Shown: one piece after another, positions 49,621-61,200 of the stretch
How the letters are laid out: every line of letters starts with the position of its first letter
Numbering within the stretch: position 1 is the stretch's first letter
Position numbers and translations under genes: made by a program
Assembly: GCF_019097595.1 (NCBI RefSeq)
Contig: NC_080715.1
Span: 1,469,073 to 1,533,072, forward strand
Reading direction: 5' to 3'
Source of the DNA: Hemibagrus wyckioides
Lineage: Eukaryota; Chordata; Actinopteri; Siluriformes; Bagridae
DNA length: 64,000 bases
The notes under the pieces: model-generated
Told to the model about the DNA's origin: nothing
Database searches by the model: none
The model's input: the letters and a program-made list of their open reading frames with translations, nothing else

Positions 49621-51280
49621 CTCTGTAACTGACACACTGTAACTGACACACTCTGTAACTGACACTCTGTAACTGACACACTGTAACTGACACACTCTGT
49701 AACTGACACTCTGTAACTGACACACTGTAACTGACACACTCTGTAACTGATAGACTTTAACTGACACACTGTAATTGATACACTGTAACTGATACACTGT
49801 AACTGACACTTTGTAACTGATACACTGTAACTGACACACTGTAACTGACACTCTGTAACTGACACACTGTAACTGACACACTGTAACTGACATGCTCTGT
49901 AACTGACACACTGTAACTGACACACTCTGTAACTGACACTCTGTAACTGACACACTGTAACTGACACACTCTGTAACTGACACTCTGTAACTGACACACT
50001 GTAACTGACACACTCTGTAACTGACACACTGTAACTGACACACTCTGTAACTGACACTCTGTAACTGACACACTGTAACTGACACACTCTGTAACTGATA
50101 GACTTTAACTGACACACTGTAATTGATACACTGTAACTGATAGACTTTAACTGACACACTGTAATTGATACACTGTAACTGATACACTGTAACTGACACT
50201 CTGTAACTGATACACTGTAACTGACACACTGTAACTGACACTCTGTAACTGATACACTGTAACTGACACTGTAATTGACATGCTCTGTAACTGACACACT
50301 GTATCTGACACACTGTATCTGACACACTGTGTAACTGACACTCTGTAACTGATACACTGTAACTGACACACTGTAACTGACACGCTCTGTAACTGACACA
50401 CTGTATCTGACACACTGTATCTGACACACTGTGTAACTGACACTCTGTATCTGACACACTGTAACTGACACACTCTGTAACTGACACACTGTAACTGACA
50501 CACTGTAACTGACACACTCTGTAACTTACACTCTGTAATTGACACACTCTGTAACTGATAGACTTTAACTGACACACTGTAATTGATACACTGTAACTTA
50601 TACACTGTAACTGACACTCTGTAACTGATACACTGTAACTGACACACTGTAACTGACACTCTGTAACTGGTACACTGTAACTGACACACTAACTGACACG
50701 CTCTTTAACTGACACTCTGTAACTGACACACTCTGTAACTGAGACTCTGTAACTGATACACTGTAACTGATACACTGTAACTGACACACTGTAACTGACA
50801 CTCTGTAACTGATACACTGTATCTGACACACTGTGTAACTGACACACTGTAACTGACACACTCTGTAACTGACACACTGTAACTGACACACTCTGTAACT
50901 GACACACTCTGTAACTGAGACTCTGTAACTGATACACTGTAACTGATACACTGTAACTGACACACTGTAACTGACACTCTGTAACTGATACACTGTATCT
51001 GACACACTGTGTAACTGACACACTGTAACTGACACACTCTGTAACTGACACACTGTAACTGACACACTGTATCTGACACACTGTATAACTGACACTCTGT
51101 AACTGACACACTCTGTAACTGACACACTCTGTAACTGACACACTGTAACTGACACACTCTGTAACTGACACTCTGTAACTGACACACTCTGTAACTGATA
51201 GACTGTAACTGATACACTTTAACTGACACACTGTAATTGATACACTGTAACTGACACACTGTAACTGACACACTGTAATG

Positions 51281-52379
51281 ATTCATGTAACTCAGATTAA
51301 CATTCTGTATTCTAGACGAACATCTTTTACTCCAGACCAACACGTTGTAGCTCAGATTTAGACATTACAGCCAACGATGAGTGTAAAATGTAATAACAGT
51401 AACATTAGGGCTGGGGGCATGTCTATTATCAGTTATTACATCAGTATGAGGTGCAGCTGAACAGCAGCCACATAGATGGTCATTTCCTATCCTGCTTTCC
51501 AGACTTTCCAGACTGCTGGATCTCATTATTTACTGTTATAATAATATAATCCACAACTATCACTAATACTAATCCTGACTCTCCTCTGTTCAAAAAACAC
51601 ACACTGTCTGATCAGTCATGTTAAACACATCTTAACATCCTGACGCCAGAAAAACTGAACCACATGCAGTTCACTCAAAACATTAACACCAGACAAAGGC
51701 CTGTAGAGCGACTATCATGTCCCACCTAAGTCTGTTTGTTTGTGTGTGTTACAGGAAAATAGCTTCATGGCTCATTTTTTGTGCAGCACGGATAAGTCCA
51801 GTGTCAGCGACAACTCACAGCTTCTACTGTGCTTCATTTATTTCTGTTTTTCTTTTTCTTACATTAAAACTATTCTTTTTGGATTCATATTTGCTATTCG
51901 TTACAAGTTAGAGCTCAGAAAGCAACTGAGACATAAGAGCTATAAATAGCTGACCAGTGACACACAAACAACTATGTGTACGGCTGTGTGTATATGTGCA
52001 TAAGGAAATAGTTTCATGGCTCATTGAGTGTCCGGAGTGGACGACCGAGCAGTTCAGAAGAAAAGCCACCCCTATTATCTCCCGTGTGTTTTGTCTGAAC
52101 AATCAAGCGGAGCAGAAATGGACTGATGGAATGATACAAGGAGAAATTATGCAGAAGGGAAGCACTAAACAATGAGTGGTTTCCCACAGTGGGAGTGATC
52201 TGAGCACAGACACACCATGTCTCTGCTATATCCTGTTTAACACATCACTCTCATCTCCTGTCATTTCTCATCTTATCTCTAAAAGCCTGGATCGACGTTA
52301 TAGTCCTGACCAACACGTCATCAACCTAGCATTGAAGAGCACTTTCACAACAACTCGTCATCCAGACCACCACTGACCG
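51281..52379. other. Intronic stretch, no gene recognised
   Basis: Two ~25-base near-copies of GGAAATAGYTTCATGGCTCA occur at about 51753-51776 and 52002-52025. Otherwise it appears to be unique DNA without exons or mobile elements that I recognise. Confidence 0.45.
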
Positions 52380-53020
52380 AAGAGCAGCAGTGCTTTTCTT
52401 CCCGATGAGCTGAATCATAACTACACTCACTTTAACTGAGGCAGATACACTGCTACTGGTGGTCATCTCCTCTCGCTGATTCAGATTCATGCAGCAATGA
52501 GCAGAGTGGATGCATGTGGTCACCTGGCATAGGTGTTTAGTGACGCCTTCATCCTGTCCCTGGCCTAGGTTACTGCCCCCCATGCCTGAAGACCCCATTG
52601 TCATACCAGCGCAGCATTGATTCTACTGCAATGTGCATAATCTTCCAGCCACTCACTTCACTCTAATATGAGAAGCTGGTTTTGAGCCACAAGCAGACCA
52701 AACACCTTTACTGGACTCCCACCAGTTTGCCTGAGCTGGAACAGGTCCAGAGAATGTCATATCCATCGCTCTTCACTCAGCCCTCATCCAGCCGGACAAC
52801 AAGGATGCAGTTCAATAAAGTATAAAAAGGTCTGATAAACTGATCCCAAAGATCAGTGACCTGGGCATCAGCACCTTTTTTAAATGTAGTTAGATCCTGG
52901 AGTTCCTTAGCAGTAGACCTCAGTCTGATGGTCTGATAATCACACGTCCTCTACCCTCATCCTATACCCCGGAGTCCCACAGGGTTGTGTGTTGAGTCCA
53001 TGGACTTTTGCTGTATGTGT
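52380..53020 (+). pseudogene. Decayed Rex1/CR1-like LINE RT fragment
   Basis: On the plus strand, frames shift between LDSHQFA (about 52715), ENVISIALHSALIQPDNKD (about 52752-52805), DKLIPKISDLGISTFF (about 52835-52880) and TSSTLILYPGVPQGCVLSP (about 52943-53005). In order these match RT blocks of fish Rex1/CR1-type LINEs, ending in the GVPQGCVLSP block. The catalytic YADD block is missing, so the copy breaks off just after block 4. Stops and frameshifts make it non-functional. Confidence 0.75.
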
Positions 53021-53920
53021 AATCATATTAATTAGCTTTAATCATATTAGCATAATTGTGGTGCAGTAACAATACATCTCACACTGAAACCCACCAACAA
53101 AGACATGGCAAGGAACAGCATTGTGCTGGTACATTCCTAATCCCACCCCACCGTGTGTGTGTGTGTGTTTGTGTCAGGGGGAATGCAGCTGTTTGCTTTA
53201 GCCTAAGCCTGTAATTGTGAATGTGTTGCTACTGGTTAAAGCATCTGAGGGGGTTTTCAGTGCAGATGAAACAGACTTGTGCTGCAGGTAATCGAGCATG
53301 GATAAGGTGTGTGTGTGTGTGTGTGTGAACAAGCCCTTCCTGATCATTTACACACTGCCACAAGTCTCTGTGTTTTAAATAAAACAATACTGGAGCACAA
53401 AACCACAGGTACGACCATTACACCGAGTGTTTAATGTCCATGAAATCTGAGCATCAAAGTCAGATCAAATAGTGTGTGTGTGTGTGTGTGTGTGTGTAAA
53501 GCAGTCCTCATCTTTGAAGCATCCCTTTAACAGAAAGCTGATCCACCTCCCAGAGTACTCAAACCCCAAAGACTGCTGATTCATAAACACTACATGCTCA
53601 CTGTGTGTGTGTGTGTGTGTGTATGTGTGTGTGCGTGTTTTAGATTAATACTCAATGAGCTTGTGCTCTGAGGTAGTTACATATTTAACCTAAGAAACAC
53701 CCACAGATCTATATATGATCTCAGACATTTCCACATATTAGACCTTAAACATACCCATTTGCATATCTGACGTCAGACACATCCACAGCTGACCTCAAAA
53801 TGTTAATAAAAATAAAAATAAATTATGCCAGATCTGCTTTCCATGACAGAAAATTCAAGTGAAAAACAAATAGAACCATTTTAGAGAAATAATCAGTACT
53901 CTTAAGAGGTTCAAAAGGAA
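53021..53920. other. Intronic stretch with four (GT)n tracts
   Basis: GT tracts lie at about 53152-53170, 53310-53327, 53473-53497 and 53601-53634. No exon was recognised. Confidence 0.6.
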
Positions 53921-53924
53921 CCAG

Positions 53925-54080
53925 CAGCAGTGCAGTGGTCATGAGAAGAGGAATGTAATCTTCCTGTATGATAATGACCCAAAGCACAAATCCAGGTCAA
54001 AGGAATGGCTTTAAACATTCTGGAACAATTAGGGATCAGATCTACAACCTACTGAAAAACCTGTGGAATGGGCTAAAGAT
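53925..54080 (+). pseudogene. Tc1-like transposase fragment
   Basis: The plus strand reads YDNDPKHKSRSKEWL (about 53969-54013), matching the DNDPKH block around the second catalytic Asp of Tc1 transposases. A degenerate SDLQPTEKPVEW (about 54037-54075) sits where [11 protein letters not shown] is expected. Stops lie between the two. Only about 150 bp survives. Confidence 0.6.
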
Positions 54081-54636
54081 GACTGGAGATTCCTTCACAG
54101 TTTGGTAGATCTATCTCACTCTATACTCACGGGTAGCCGCAAACCAGACCATATCACACCAATTTTACGCTCCCTGCACTGGCTGCCAGTCTGTAAAGCT
54201 CTTAACAACTTATCTCCAATATATCTCTCCGATTTACTCACCACTTACAATCTGGCTTGGTCACTTAGATCCCAAGGTCATCTTTTACGAATACCACAGT
54301 CTCACCTGCACCACAGGGGAGACAGAGCCTTCACAATAGCTGGTCCTAAGCTGTGGAACAGCCTGCTATCACCCATTAGAGCTGCTTCCACGTTAGCTGA
54401 ATTCAAATCTATGTTAAAAACGCGTATCTTTTCTTGTGCTTTTAGTTGTTTGTAATGTCTATGTGTTTCTCCTTTTATCCTTATTTATTTATTTAGTTTT
54501 TACTTTATCTTTGTACAGCACTTTGGCAAACTAAGGTTGAATTTAAATGTGCTTTAGAAATAAAATTGAATTGAATTGAATATCTATTCTAAGAGATCTG
54601 ACTGGAGATCCCTTCACAGTTTGGTAGACCTATCCA
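54081..54636. repeat. Direct repeats flanking the L2-like fragment
   Basis: GACTGGAGATTCCTTCACAG followed by TTTGGTAGATCTATC at 54081-54115 recurs at 54600-54634 with two transitions. The LINE fragment lies exactly between the two copies, as a target-site duplication would, although 35 bases is long for a LINE. Confidence 0.6.
54110..54582 (+). pseudogene. L2-like LINE 3' fragment
   Basis: An open stretch encodes RKPDHITPILRSLHWLPVC, then jumps to KALNNLSPIYLSDLL and continues through FTIAGPKLWNSLLSPIRAA and KTRIFSCAF, the C-terminal region after the RT in L2-type LINEs. About 15-20 residues are missing at the VC/KA junction compared with the family. The 3' end has the characteristic TACAGCACTTTGGCAAACT and AAATAAAATTGAATTGAATT tail. 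The copy is 5'-truncated and dead, and is flanked by a ~36-base direct repeat. Confidence 0.8.
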
Positions 54637-54720
54637 TTCTACCTTTTTTCCCTTTTAGTTTTTATTTGCTTTTCACTTGGATTTTGTTTTTTTGCTATTT
54701 ACACACACAGAGCTACACAC

Positions 54721-55118
54721 CTGTCGTCCTACACGGTTGTTGTGTAGTCTCATCCGGGCGTGGATGTCTCTGTAGGTCTCTCTGGAGTCCAGGAAGTCTT
54801 TAGAAAACTTCTCCCCGAACTCCACATTGGGGCTGCACCCCCCCCACTCCCACTCCTCAACAGCTCCGCCCCCTCTGGCCCCCCCATGGTCCTCCAGGAC
54901 ACCCCCTCGCTCCTCCATCACACCGTGGACCATGCCCTTGCCACGGTGGATGGCCTCCAGCTGCAGCCGGTTTAGTTTCTGACGGAAGACTTCCTCGTTT
55001 CCACGCCGCTTCTCATCGCAGCTGCACGCCTTCAGTTTCCCCATGGAGCAGGCGTTGGAGACAGAGTGTAGCACTCCTGCTGCGGCGATAGCGTATGCAA
55101 ACGCACTCTCTCTGAAGC
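54721..55118 (-). CDS. wnt10a: wnt10a penultimate coding exon
   Basis: The acceptor ends in CTCTAG at 55119 and the exon starts with GC, completing a glycine codon begun in the previous exon ([21 protein letters not shown]). It then encodes 132 residues up to NNRVGRQ, followed by donor GTGTGTAGCT. Recognisable Wnt features are [14 protein letters not shown], the [14 protein letters not shown] cysteine pair and [20 protein letters not shown]. The [22 protein letters not shown] helix follows. Residues ~61-88 form a variable Gly/Glu-rich stretch ([19 protein letters not shown]) typical of the loosely conserved part of Wnt10 proteins. The exon length is 398 bases, so it starts in phase 1 and ends in phase 0, matching the terminal exon. 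There is no disabling mutation. Earlier exons were not found downstream to 64000. Confidence 0.93.
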
Positions 55119-55720
55119 CTAGAGTATACACACACATACAGAAAATACACACTTGACCCACTCTTACTACATAAATCCTCATTGTTATTAGAGAATCATC
55201 CACATTCATATATCTAATGTAACCTGGTGTATGTTATAAAACATATTACTGATACCAGCCTAGTTTATATCAGAACCTGAGGAATTTAGTGAACCTACAG
55301 AATACACAACATTCTTCTTTTGTAGAGAGAGGATAAAGAGAGTCTGGTGAGGGAACTAGTGTTTATAACAACAGTTCATAATGAGTGTGTACAGCTGCTA
55401 TAACGGAAGTGACAACATAAAATAACCTGTGTGGTTAAAGTGAGCTGTGATTGTAGTTTTTATTAAAAGTTTTTTTTTAAGCAATTCATATTTCTGATAT
55501 TTCTGAGCATAATTACAAATGATCTTGTGTTTAAAATAAAAGCCTCTTAGCTTTATTTTCTCTAGAGAACAGCTCTGTATCTCTGTATCAGAAGGAAACA
55601 AATGGCTGCATGTTCGTACTTTCCAGCTTTCACGTTTAATTAAAGACATTCCTCCAGACACAGTGGTGAAACATTACAGCACTAACTTACTGAACATGCC
55701 TTTCTTTTCTTTTACAGGGC

Positions 55721-55763
<43 letters not shown>

Positions 55764-56395
55764 CAGGTGACCACAGGGGATCGGGAGCAGCTAATGGTCT
55801 CAAACAATAATAACGGTAGAGCTCATAAAAGCTGCTTGACTCCCTAAATCACTTTCAAGGGCAGATGGAGAATTAAAGGAGGACATGAAAAAGTGACTGA
55901 GGGCTAAATAAGCTACAGTTCCTCAAGCCTGCTGAAAATCAAAGGCTTTTAACAAGGGAAAGAGGGAAAGAATCGCCGCCGCACGTAAAACACTTATTTT
56001 TGAACTTGGGGAATGAGAAACACTCGGCTAGATGTGAGGATAATGTGTGTTTAAGTGACATCGGGCTGGTAGGATGGTGTTCCTCTTTCTCCAGCCTTCA
56101 TCAGCTGTATTATAGCAAGAAAAACATGTTCTATGCTAGTGTAGCCTTCTGCATTAGAAGCACTGTGTTTAGCATTCTGGAATTTTATAGCAGTCGAAGA
56201 AAAGCATACACTTGTTTCAATGGGTAGCAATTTAACTTAATACCAGCATTGGCTTCTGATCCCTATTTCAACACCTTCCCTTATAAACACAAACTAGCAG
56301 GAGCTAGCCTACAGCAGCAAGGTAAGTTTAAACAGCTAGTTAAGCATCTGTGAGCTACCACACTATCTATTATACATCATCAGTGAGGAAACTTT
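55119..56395. other. Upstream wnt10a intron, gene-free part
   Basis: No further Wnt exon was recognised on the minus strand here. A (GA)n tract lies at 55721-55755. Confidence 0.5.
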
Positions 56396-57121
56396 GGAAG
56401 TGATCTGTAAGGTGATCTGTGAGGGATTGGAGGTGGTCTGTGAGTGATCTGTTAGGTGATCTGTGTGGTGATCTGTGAGGGGTTGGAGGTGATCTGTGAG
56501 TGATCTGTTAGGTGATCTGTGTGGTGATCTGTGAGGGATTGGAGGTGATCTGTTAGCTGATCTGTGTGGTTATCTGTGAGGGATTGGAGGTGATCTGTGA
56601 GGTGATCTGTGAGGTGATCTGTGTGGTTATCTGTGAGGGATTGGAGGTGATCTGTGAGGTGATCTGTTAGGTGATCTGTGTGGTTATCTGTGAGGGATTG
56701 GAGGTGATCTGTTAGCTGATCTGTGAGGTGACCTGTAAAGGACTGAAGGTGATCTGTGAGGTGATCTGTTAGGTGATCTGTGTGGTGATCTGTGAGGGAT
56801 TGGAGGTGATCTGTGAGGTGATCTGTTAGGTGATCTGTGTGGTGATCTGTGAGGGATTGGAGGTGATCTGTTAGCTGATCTGTGTGGTTATCTGTGAGGG
56901 ATTGGAGGTGATCTGTGAGGTGATCTGTGTGGTTATCTGTGAGGGATTGGAGGTGATCTGTGAGGTGATCTGTGTGGTTATCTGTGAGGGATTGGAGGTG
57001 ATCTGTGAGGTGATCTGTTAGGTGATCTGTGTGGTGATCTGTGAGGGATTGGAGGTGATCTGTTAGCTGATCTGTGAGGTGACCTGTAAAGGACTGAAGG
57101 TGATCTGTGAGGTGATCTCTG
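56396..57121. repeat. Minisatellite D, 11/12-base units
   Basis: Units such as GGTGATCTGTGA, GGTGATCTGTTA and GGTTATCTGTGA alternate with GGGATTGGA spacers. They form longer blocks of about 45, 57 and 68 bases that are themselves repeated; the two ends of the array (56735-56760 and 57085-57115) share ACCTGTAAAGGACTGAAGG. The minus strand yields a Thr/Asp/His/Leu frame (TDHLTDHLQSL repeats), which is an artefact. Confidence 0.95.
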
Positions 57122-58257
57122 AACACAAGCGGATATGATAGAGTCCAGAGATAATGTTTAAACAGTTCTTTCTGGGACACTGAGAGACACTGAGACACAT
57201 TGGCATGGCTGATCAGAAATTGAGAAAACATCTGTAAAAAAGCTTGTAGCTTAATATAAAAATTTTTTTTTTTTATTTAAAAATTTTATTTTATATTTTT
57301 TTTATATAAAATAAAAGAAAAAGAAGCACAGTGGCAGCAGTGAGGTATAAAAATGTGCTGGACAGAGCTACTGGACATCAGATGGCTAAAATCAGACCTC
57401 ACAGTCACAGCAGTTAACGCTCGATGAGGTGGTGAGCAAAGTAACTAAACTATTCTTTCTGATGTGCTGCACTTCAGCCTGAAATAAATTGCTCAATAAA
57501 GGATTTAAGTTTTCCACAAAATAATTTTCCTCAATGATTTTTACGGTCAACGGGTAACATGACAAATAAAAGCATCTGAACTACTGAGTCTGTTCACTGA
57601 GCAGCTTCTGAAGCACAGCAAGTCAGCTCACAGCAGGGTTTAAATCAATATTTATAATCAGATCATATTTACAATCAGAGCACTCAGGTGTGAATTAGCA
57701 GAGATGATAAAAAGAAGAGCAGCTAACAACACAGCTGATGAGGAAATGGGTTAAAATGAAGTGTGACTGAGGCCTCAGGAAATCCTGAATCCACTCCTGA
57801 GAGCACAGATAAGAATCTCAGCTATAATTATTGAAACAAGTAATTCACTTTTTACCTGCTTAAAACAACAGCCATGTTTATAAAACAGTGTTGAACAGAA
57901 TTATAGGATTCCTTTAAATACAGACTCCTGGAGAACCCTGTCCTACATGTTATTGTTCTCCTGCTCTGACTCTCTGACTCCACCTCAGGAAGTGCTGTTC
58001 ATTAGCTGAGGTGTGGTGAAGGTGCAGGAACAGGGCAGGAACACTGAGGACACTCACAACACTGACCTCAAATTCACACTGACAGAATTTGGTAGATGTT
58101 CTGATGCAGTCTGATTTACATTAATCTCATTTACACACCTGAGCGGGTGAGGGGTAGGGGCACAAGCTTCTGATAAGTAGCCCAACCTTACCTGCTGAGC
58201 TACACCGACCCTTGGTGAAAGTGAGGCATTTTCCAAACTCGACCTTATATTGCAAAT
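57122..58257. other. Intronic/upstream stretch, no gene recognised
   Basis: A T-rich/A-rich palindromic tract lies at 57258-57320. No exon or mobile element was recognised. Confidence 0.45.
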
Positions 58258-61200
58258 ACCTACAGCTCTGATCCACAGCACCAATCTACAGCTCCAATCT
58301 ACAGCTCCAATCTACAGCTCTGATCCACAGCTCTGATCCACAGCTCCAATCTACAGCTCTGATCCACAGCTCTGATCCACAGCTCCAATCTACAGCTCCA
58401 ATCTACAGTTTTGATCTACAGCTCAAATCTACAGCTCGGACCTACAGCTCGGACCTACAGCTCCAATCTACAGCTCTGATACACAGCTCTGATCCACAGC
58501 TCCAATCTACAGCTCCAATCTACAGTTTTGATCTACAGCTCAAATCTACAGCTCGGACCTACAGCTCTGACCTACAGCTCCAATCTACAGCTCTGACCTA
58601 CAGCTCCAATCTACAGCTCAAATCTACAGCTCCAATCTACAGCTCTGACCTACAGCTCCAATCTACAGCTCAAATCTACAGCTCGGACCTAAAGCTCTGA
58701 CCTACAACTCCAATCTACAGCTCAAATCTACAGCTCTGACCTACAGCTCCAATCTACAGCTCCAATCTACAGCTCTGACCTACAGCTCCAATCTACAGCT
58801 CTGACCTACAGCTCCAATCTACAGCTCTGACCTACAGCTTGAACCTACAGCTCCAATCTACAGCTCTGACCTACAGCTCTGACCTACAGCTCCAATCTAC
58901 AGCTCTGACCTACAGCTCCAATCTACAGCTCTGACCTACAGCTCCAATCTACAGCTCTGACCTACAGCTTGAACCTACAGCTCTGACCTACAGCTCTGAC
59001 CTACAGCTCCAGTCTACAGCTCTGACCTACAGCTCTGACCTACAGCTCTGACCTACAGCTCTGACCTACAGCTCCAATCTACAGCTCCAATCTACAGCTC
59101 TGACCTACAGCTCTGACCTACAGCTCCAATCTACAGCTCTGACCTACAGCTCCAATCTACAGCTCCAATCTACAGCTCTGACCTACAGCTCCAATCTACA
59201 GCTCCAATCTACAGCTCTGACCTACAGCTCCAATCTACAGCTCTGACCTACAGCTCCAATCTACAGCTCTGACCCACAGCTCCAATCTACAGCTCCAATC
59301 TACAGCTCTGACCTACAGCTCCAATCTACAGCTCTGACCTACAGCTCCAATCTACAGCTCCAATCTACAGCTCCAATCTACAGCTCTGACCTACAGCTCC
59401 AATCTACAGCTCTGACCTACAGCTCCAATCTACAGCTCCAATCTACAGCTCCAATCTACAGCTCCAATCTACAGCTCCAATCTACAGCTCTGACCTACAG
59501 CTCCAATCTACAGCTCTGACCTACAGCTCCAATCTACAGCTCTGACCTACAGCTTGAACCTACAGCTCCAATCTACAGCTCTGACCTACAGCTCCAATCT
59601 ACAGCTCAAATCTACAGCTCGGACCTAAAGCTCTGACCTACAACTCCAATCTACAGCTCAAATCTACAGCTCTGACCTACAGCTCCAATCTACAGCTCCA
59701 ATCTACAGCTCTGACCTACAGCTCCAATCTACAGCTCTGACCTACAGCTCCAATCTACAGCTCTGACCTACAGCTTGAACCTACAGCTCCAATCTACAGC
59801 TCTGACCTACAGCTCTGACCTACAGCTCCAATCTACAGCTCTGACCTACAGCTCTGACCTACAGCTCCAATCTACAGCTCCAATCTACAGCTCTGACCTA
59901 CAGCTCCAATCTACAGCTCTGACCTACAGCTCCAATCTACAGCTCTGACCTACAGCTCCAATCTACAGCTCCAATCTACAGCTCTGACCTACAGCTCCAA
60001 TCTACAGCTCTGACCTACAGCTCCAATCTACAGCTCTGACCTACAGCTCCAATCTACAGCTCCAATCTACAGCTCCAATCTACAGCTCTGACCTACAGCT
60101 CCAATCTACAGCTCTGACCTACAGCTCCAATCTACAGCTCTGACCTACAGCTCCAATCTACAGCTCCAATCTACAGCTCTGACCTACAGCTCCAATCTAC
60201 AGCTCCAATCTACAGCTCCAATCTACAGCTCCAATCTACAGCTCCAATCTACAGCTCTGACCTACAGCTCCAATCTACAGCTCTGACCTACAGCTCCAAT
60301 CTACAGCTCTGACCTACAGCTTGAACCTACAGCTCCAATCTACAGCTCTGACCTACAGCTCCAATCTACAGCTCCAGTCTACAGCTCCAATCTACAGCTC
60401 CAATCTACAGCTCTGACCTACAGCTCCAATCTACAGCTCTGACCTACAGCTCCAATCTACAGCTCTGACCTACAGCTTGAACCTACAGCTCCAATCTACA
60501 GCTCTGACCTACAGCTCCAATCTACAGCTCTGACCTACAGCTCCAATCTACAGCTCTGACCTACAGCTCTGACCTACAGCTCTGACCTACAGCTCCAATC
60601 TACAGCTCCAATCTACAGCTCTGACCTACAGCTCTGACCTACAGCTCCAATCTACAGCTCTGACCTACAGCTCCAATCTACAGCTCTGACCTACAGCTCT
60701 GACCTACAGCTCCAATCTACAGCTCTGACCTACAGCTCTGACCTACAGCTCCAATCTACAGCTCCAATCTACAGCTCTGACCTACAGCTCTGACCTACAG
60801 CTCCAATCTACAGCTCTGACCTACAGCTCCAATCTACAGCTCCAATCTACAGCTCTGACCTACAGCTCCAATCTACAGCTCCAATCTACAGCTCTGACCT
60901 ACAGCTCCAATCTACAGCTCCAATCTACAGCTCTGACCTACAGCTCCAATCTACAGCTCCAATCTACAGCTCTGACCTACAGCTCCAATCTACAGCTCCA
61001 ATCTACAGCTCCAATCTACAGCTCTGACCTACAGCTCCAATCTACAGCTCCAGTCTACAGCTCCAATCTACAGCTCCAATCTACAGCTCCAATCTACAGC
61101 TCTGACCTACAGCTCCAATCTACAGCTCTGACCTACAGCTTGAACCTACAGCTCCAATCTACAGCTCTGACCTACAGCTCCAATCTACAGCTCTGACCTA

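Larger units (their letters stand above)
38323..51280. repeat. Satellite C, ~12.96 kb of a 14-base unit (about 920 copies)
   Basis: The unit is ACACTGTAACTGAC with recurrent variants at a few positions (ACTC for ACAC, GAT or GAG for GAC, AAATG or TATCTG for AACTG). A 12-base form (ACTGTAACTGAC) is common, especially before about 43 kb, and a 16-base form (ACACTCTGTAACTGAC) is common after 47 kb. The array is continuous, with no unique DNA inside. Because the minus strand lacks stop triplets in all frames and the period is not divisible by three, huge overlapping frames appear on it (up to 1,402 codons) with a Val/Ser/Tyr/Gln/Leu/Cys-rich 14-residue period. They lack any start, splice or domain evidence. 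The right edge decays over 51250-51340. Confidence 0.97.
33033..54720 (-). other. wnt10a last intron, 21,688 bp
   Basis: The donor after the upstream exon reads CAG then GTGTGT on the minus strand at 54720 and below. The acceptor is TCTCGCAG ending at 33033. The flanking exons join in phase 0 to give VGRQ-VVLDHM, as expected for Wnt10 proteins. The intron is mostly tandem repeat (36.17-37.69 and 38.32-51.28 kb) plus decayed mobile elements. Confidence 0.88.

Noticed and set aside
38323..51280. CRISPR array or telomere/centromere-type array
   Set aside because: Units are contiguous with no spacers, so it is not CRISPR. The 14-base unit does not match TTAGGG, and there is no evidence of centromeric identity from one window.
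54760..54975. Plus-strand 71-codon frame over the wnt10a exon
   Set aside because: It is antisense to the well-supported Wnt exon.
56452..57231. 259-codon TDHLTDHLQSL frame
   Set aside because: Artefact of minisatellite D; only the first ~40 codons are outside the array and they match nothing.
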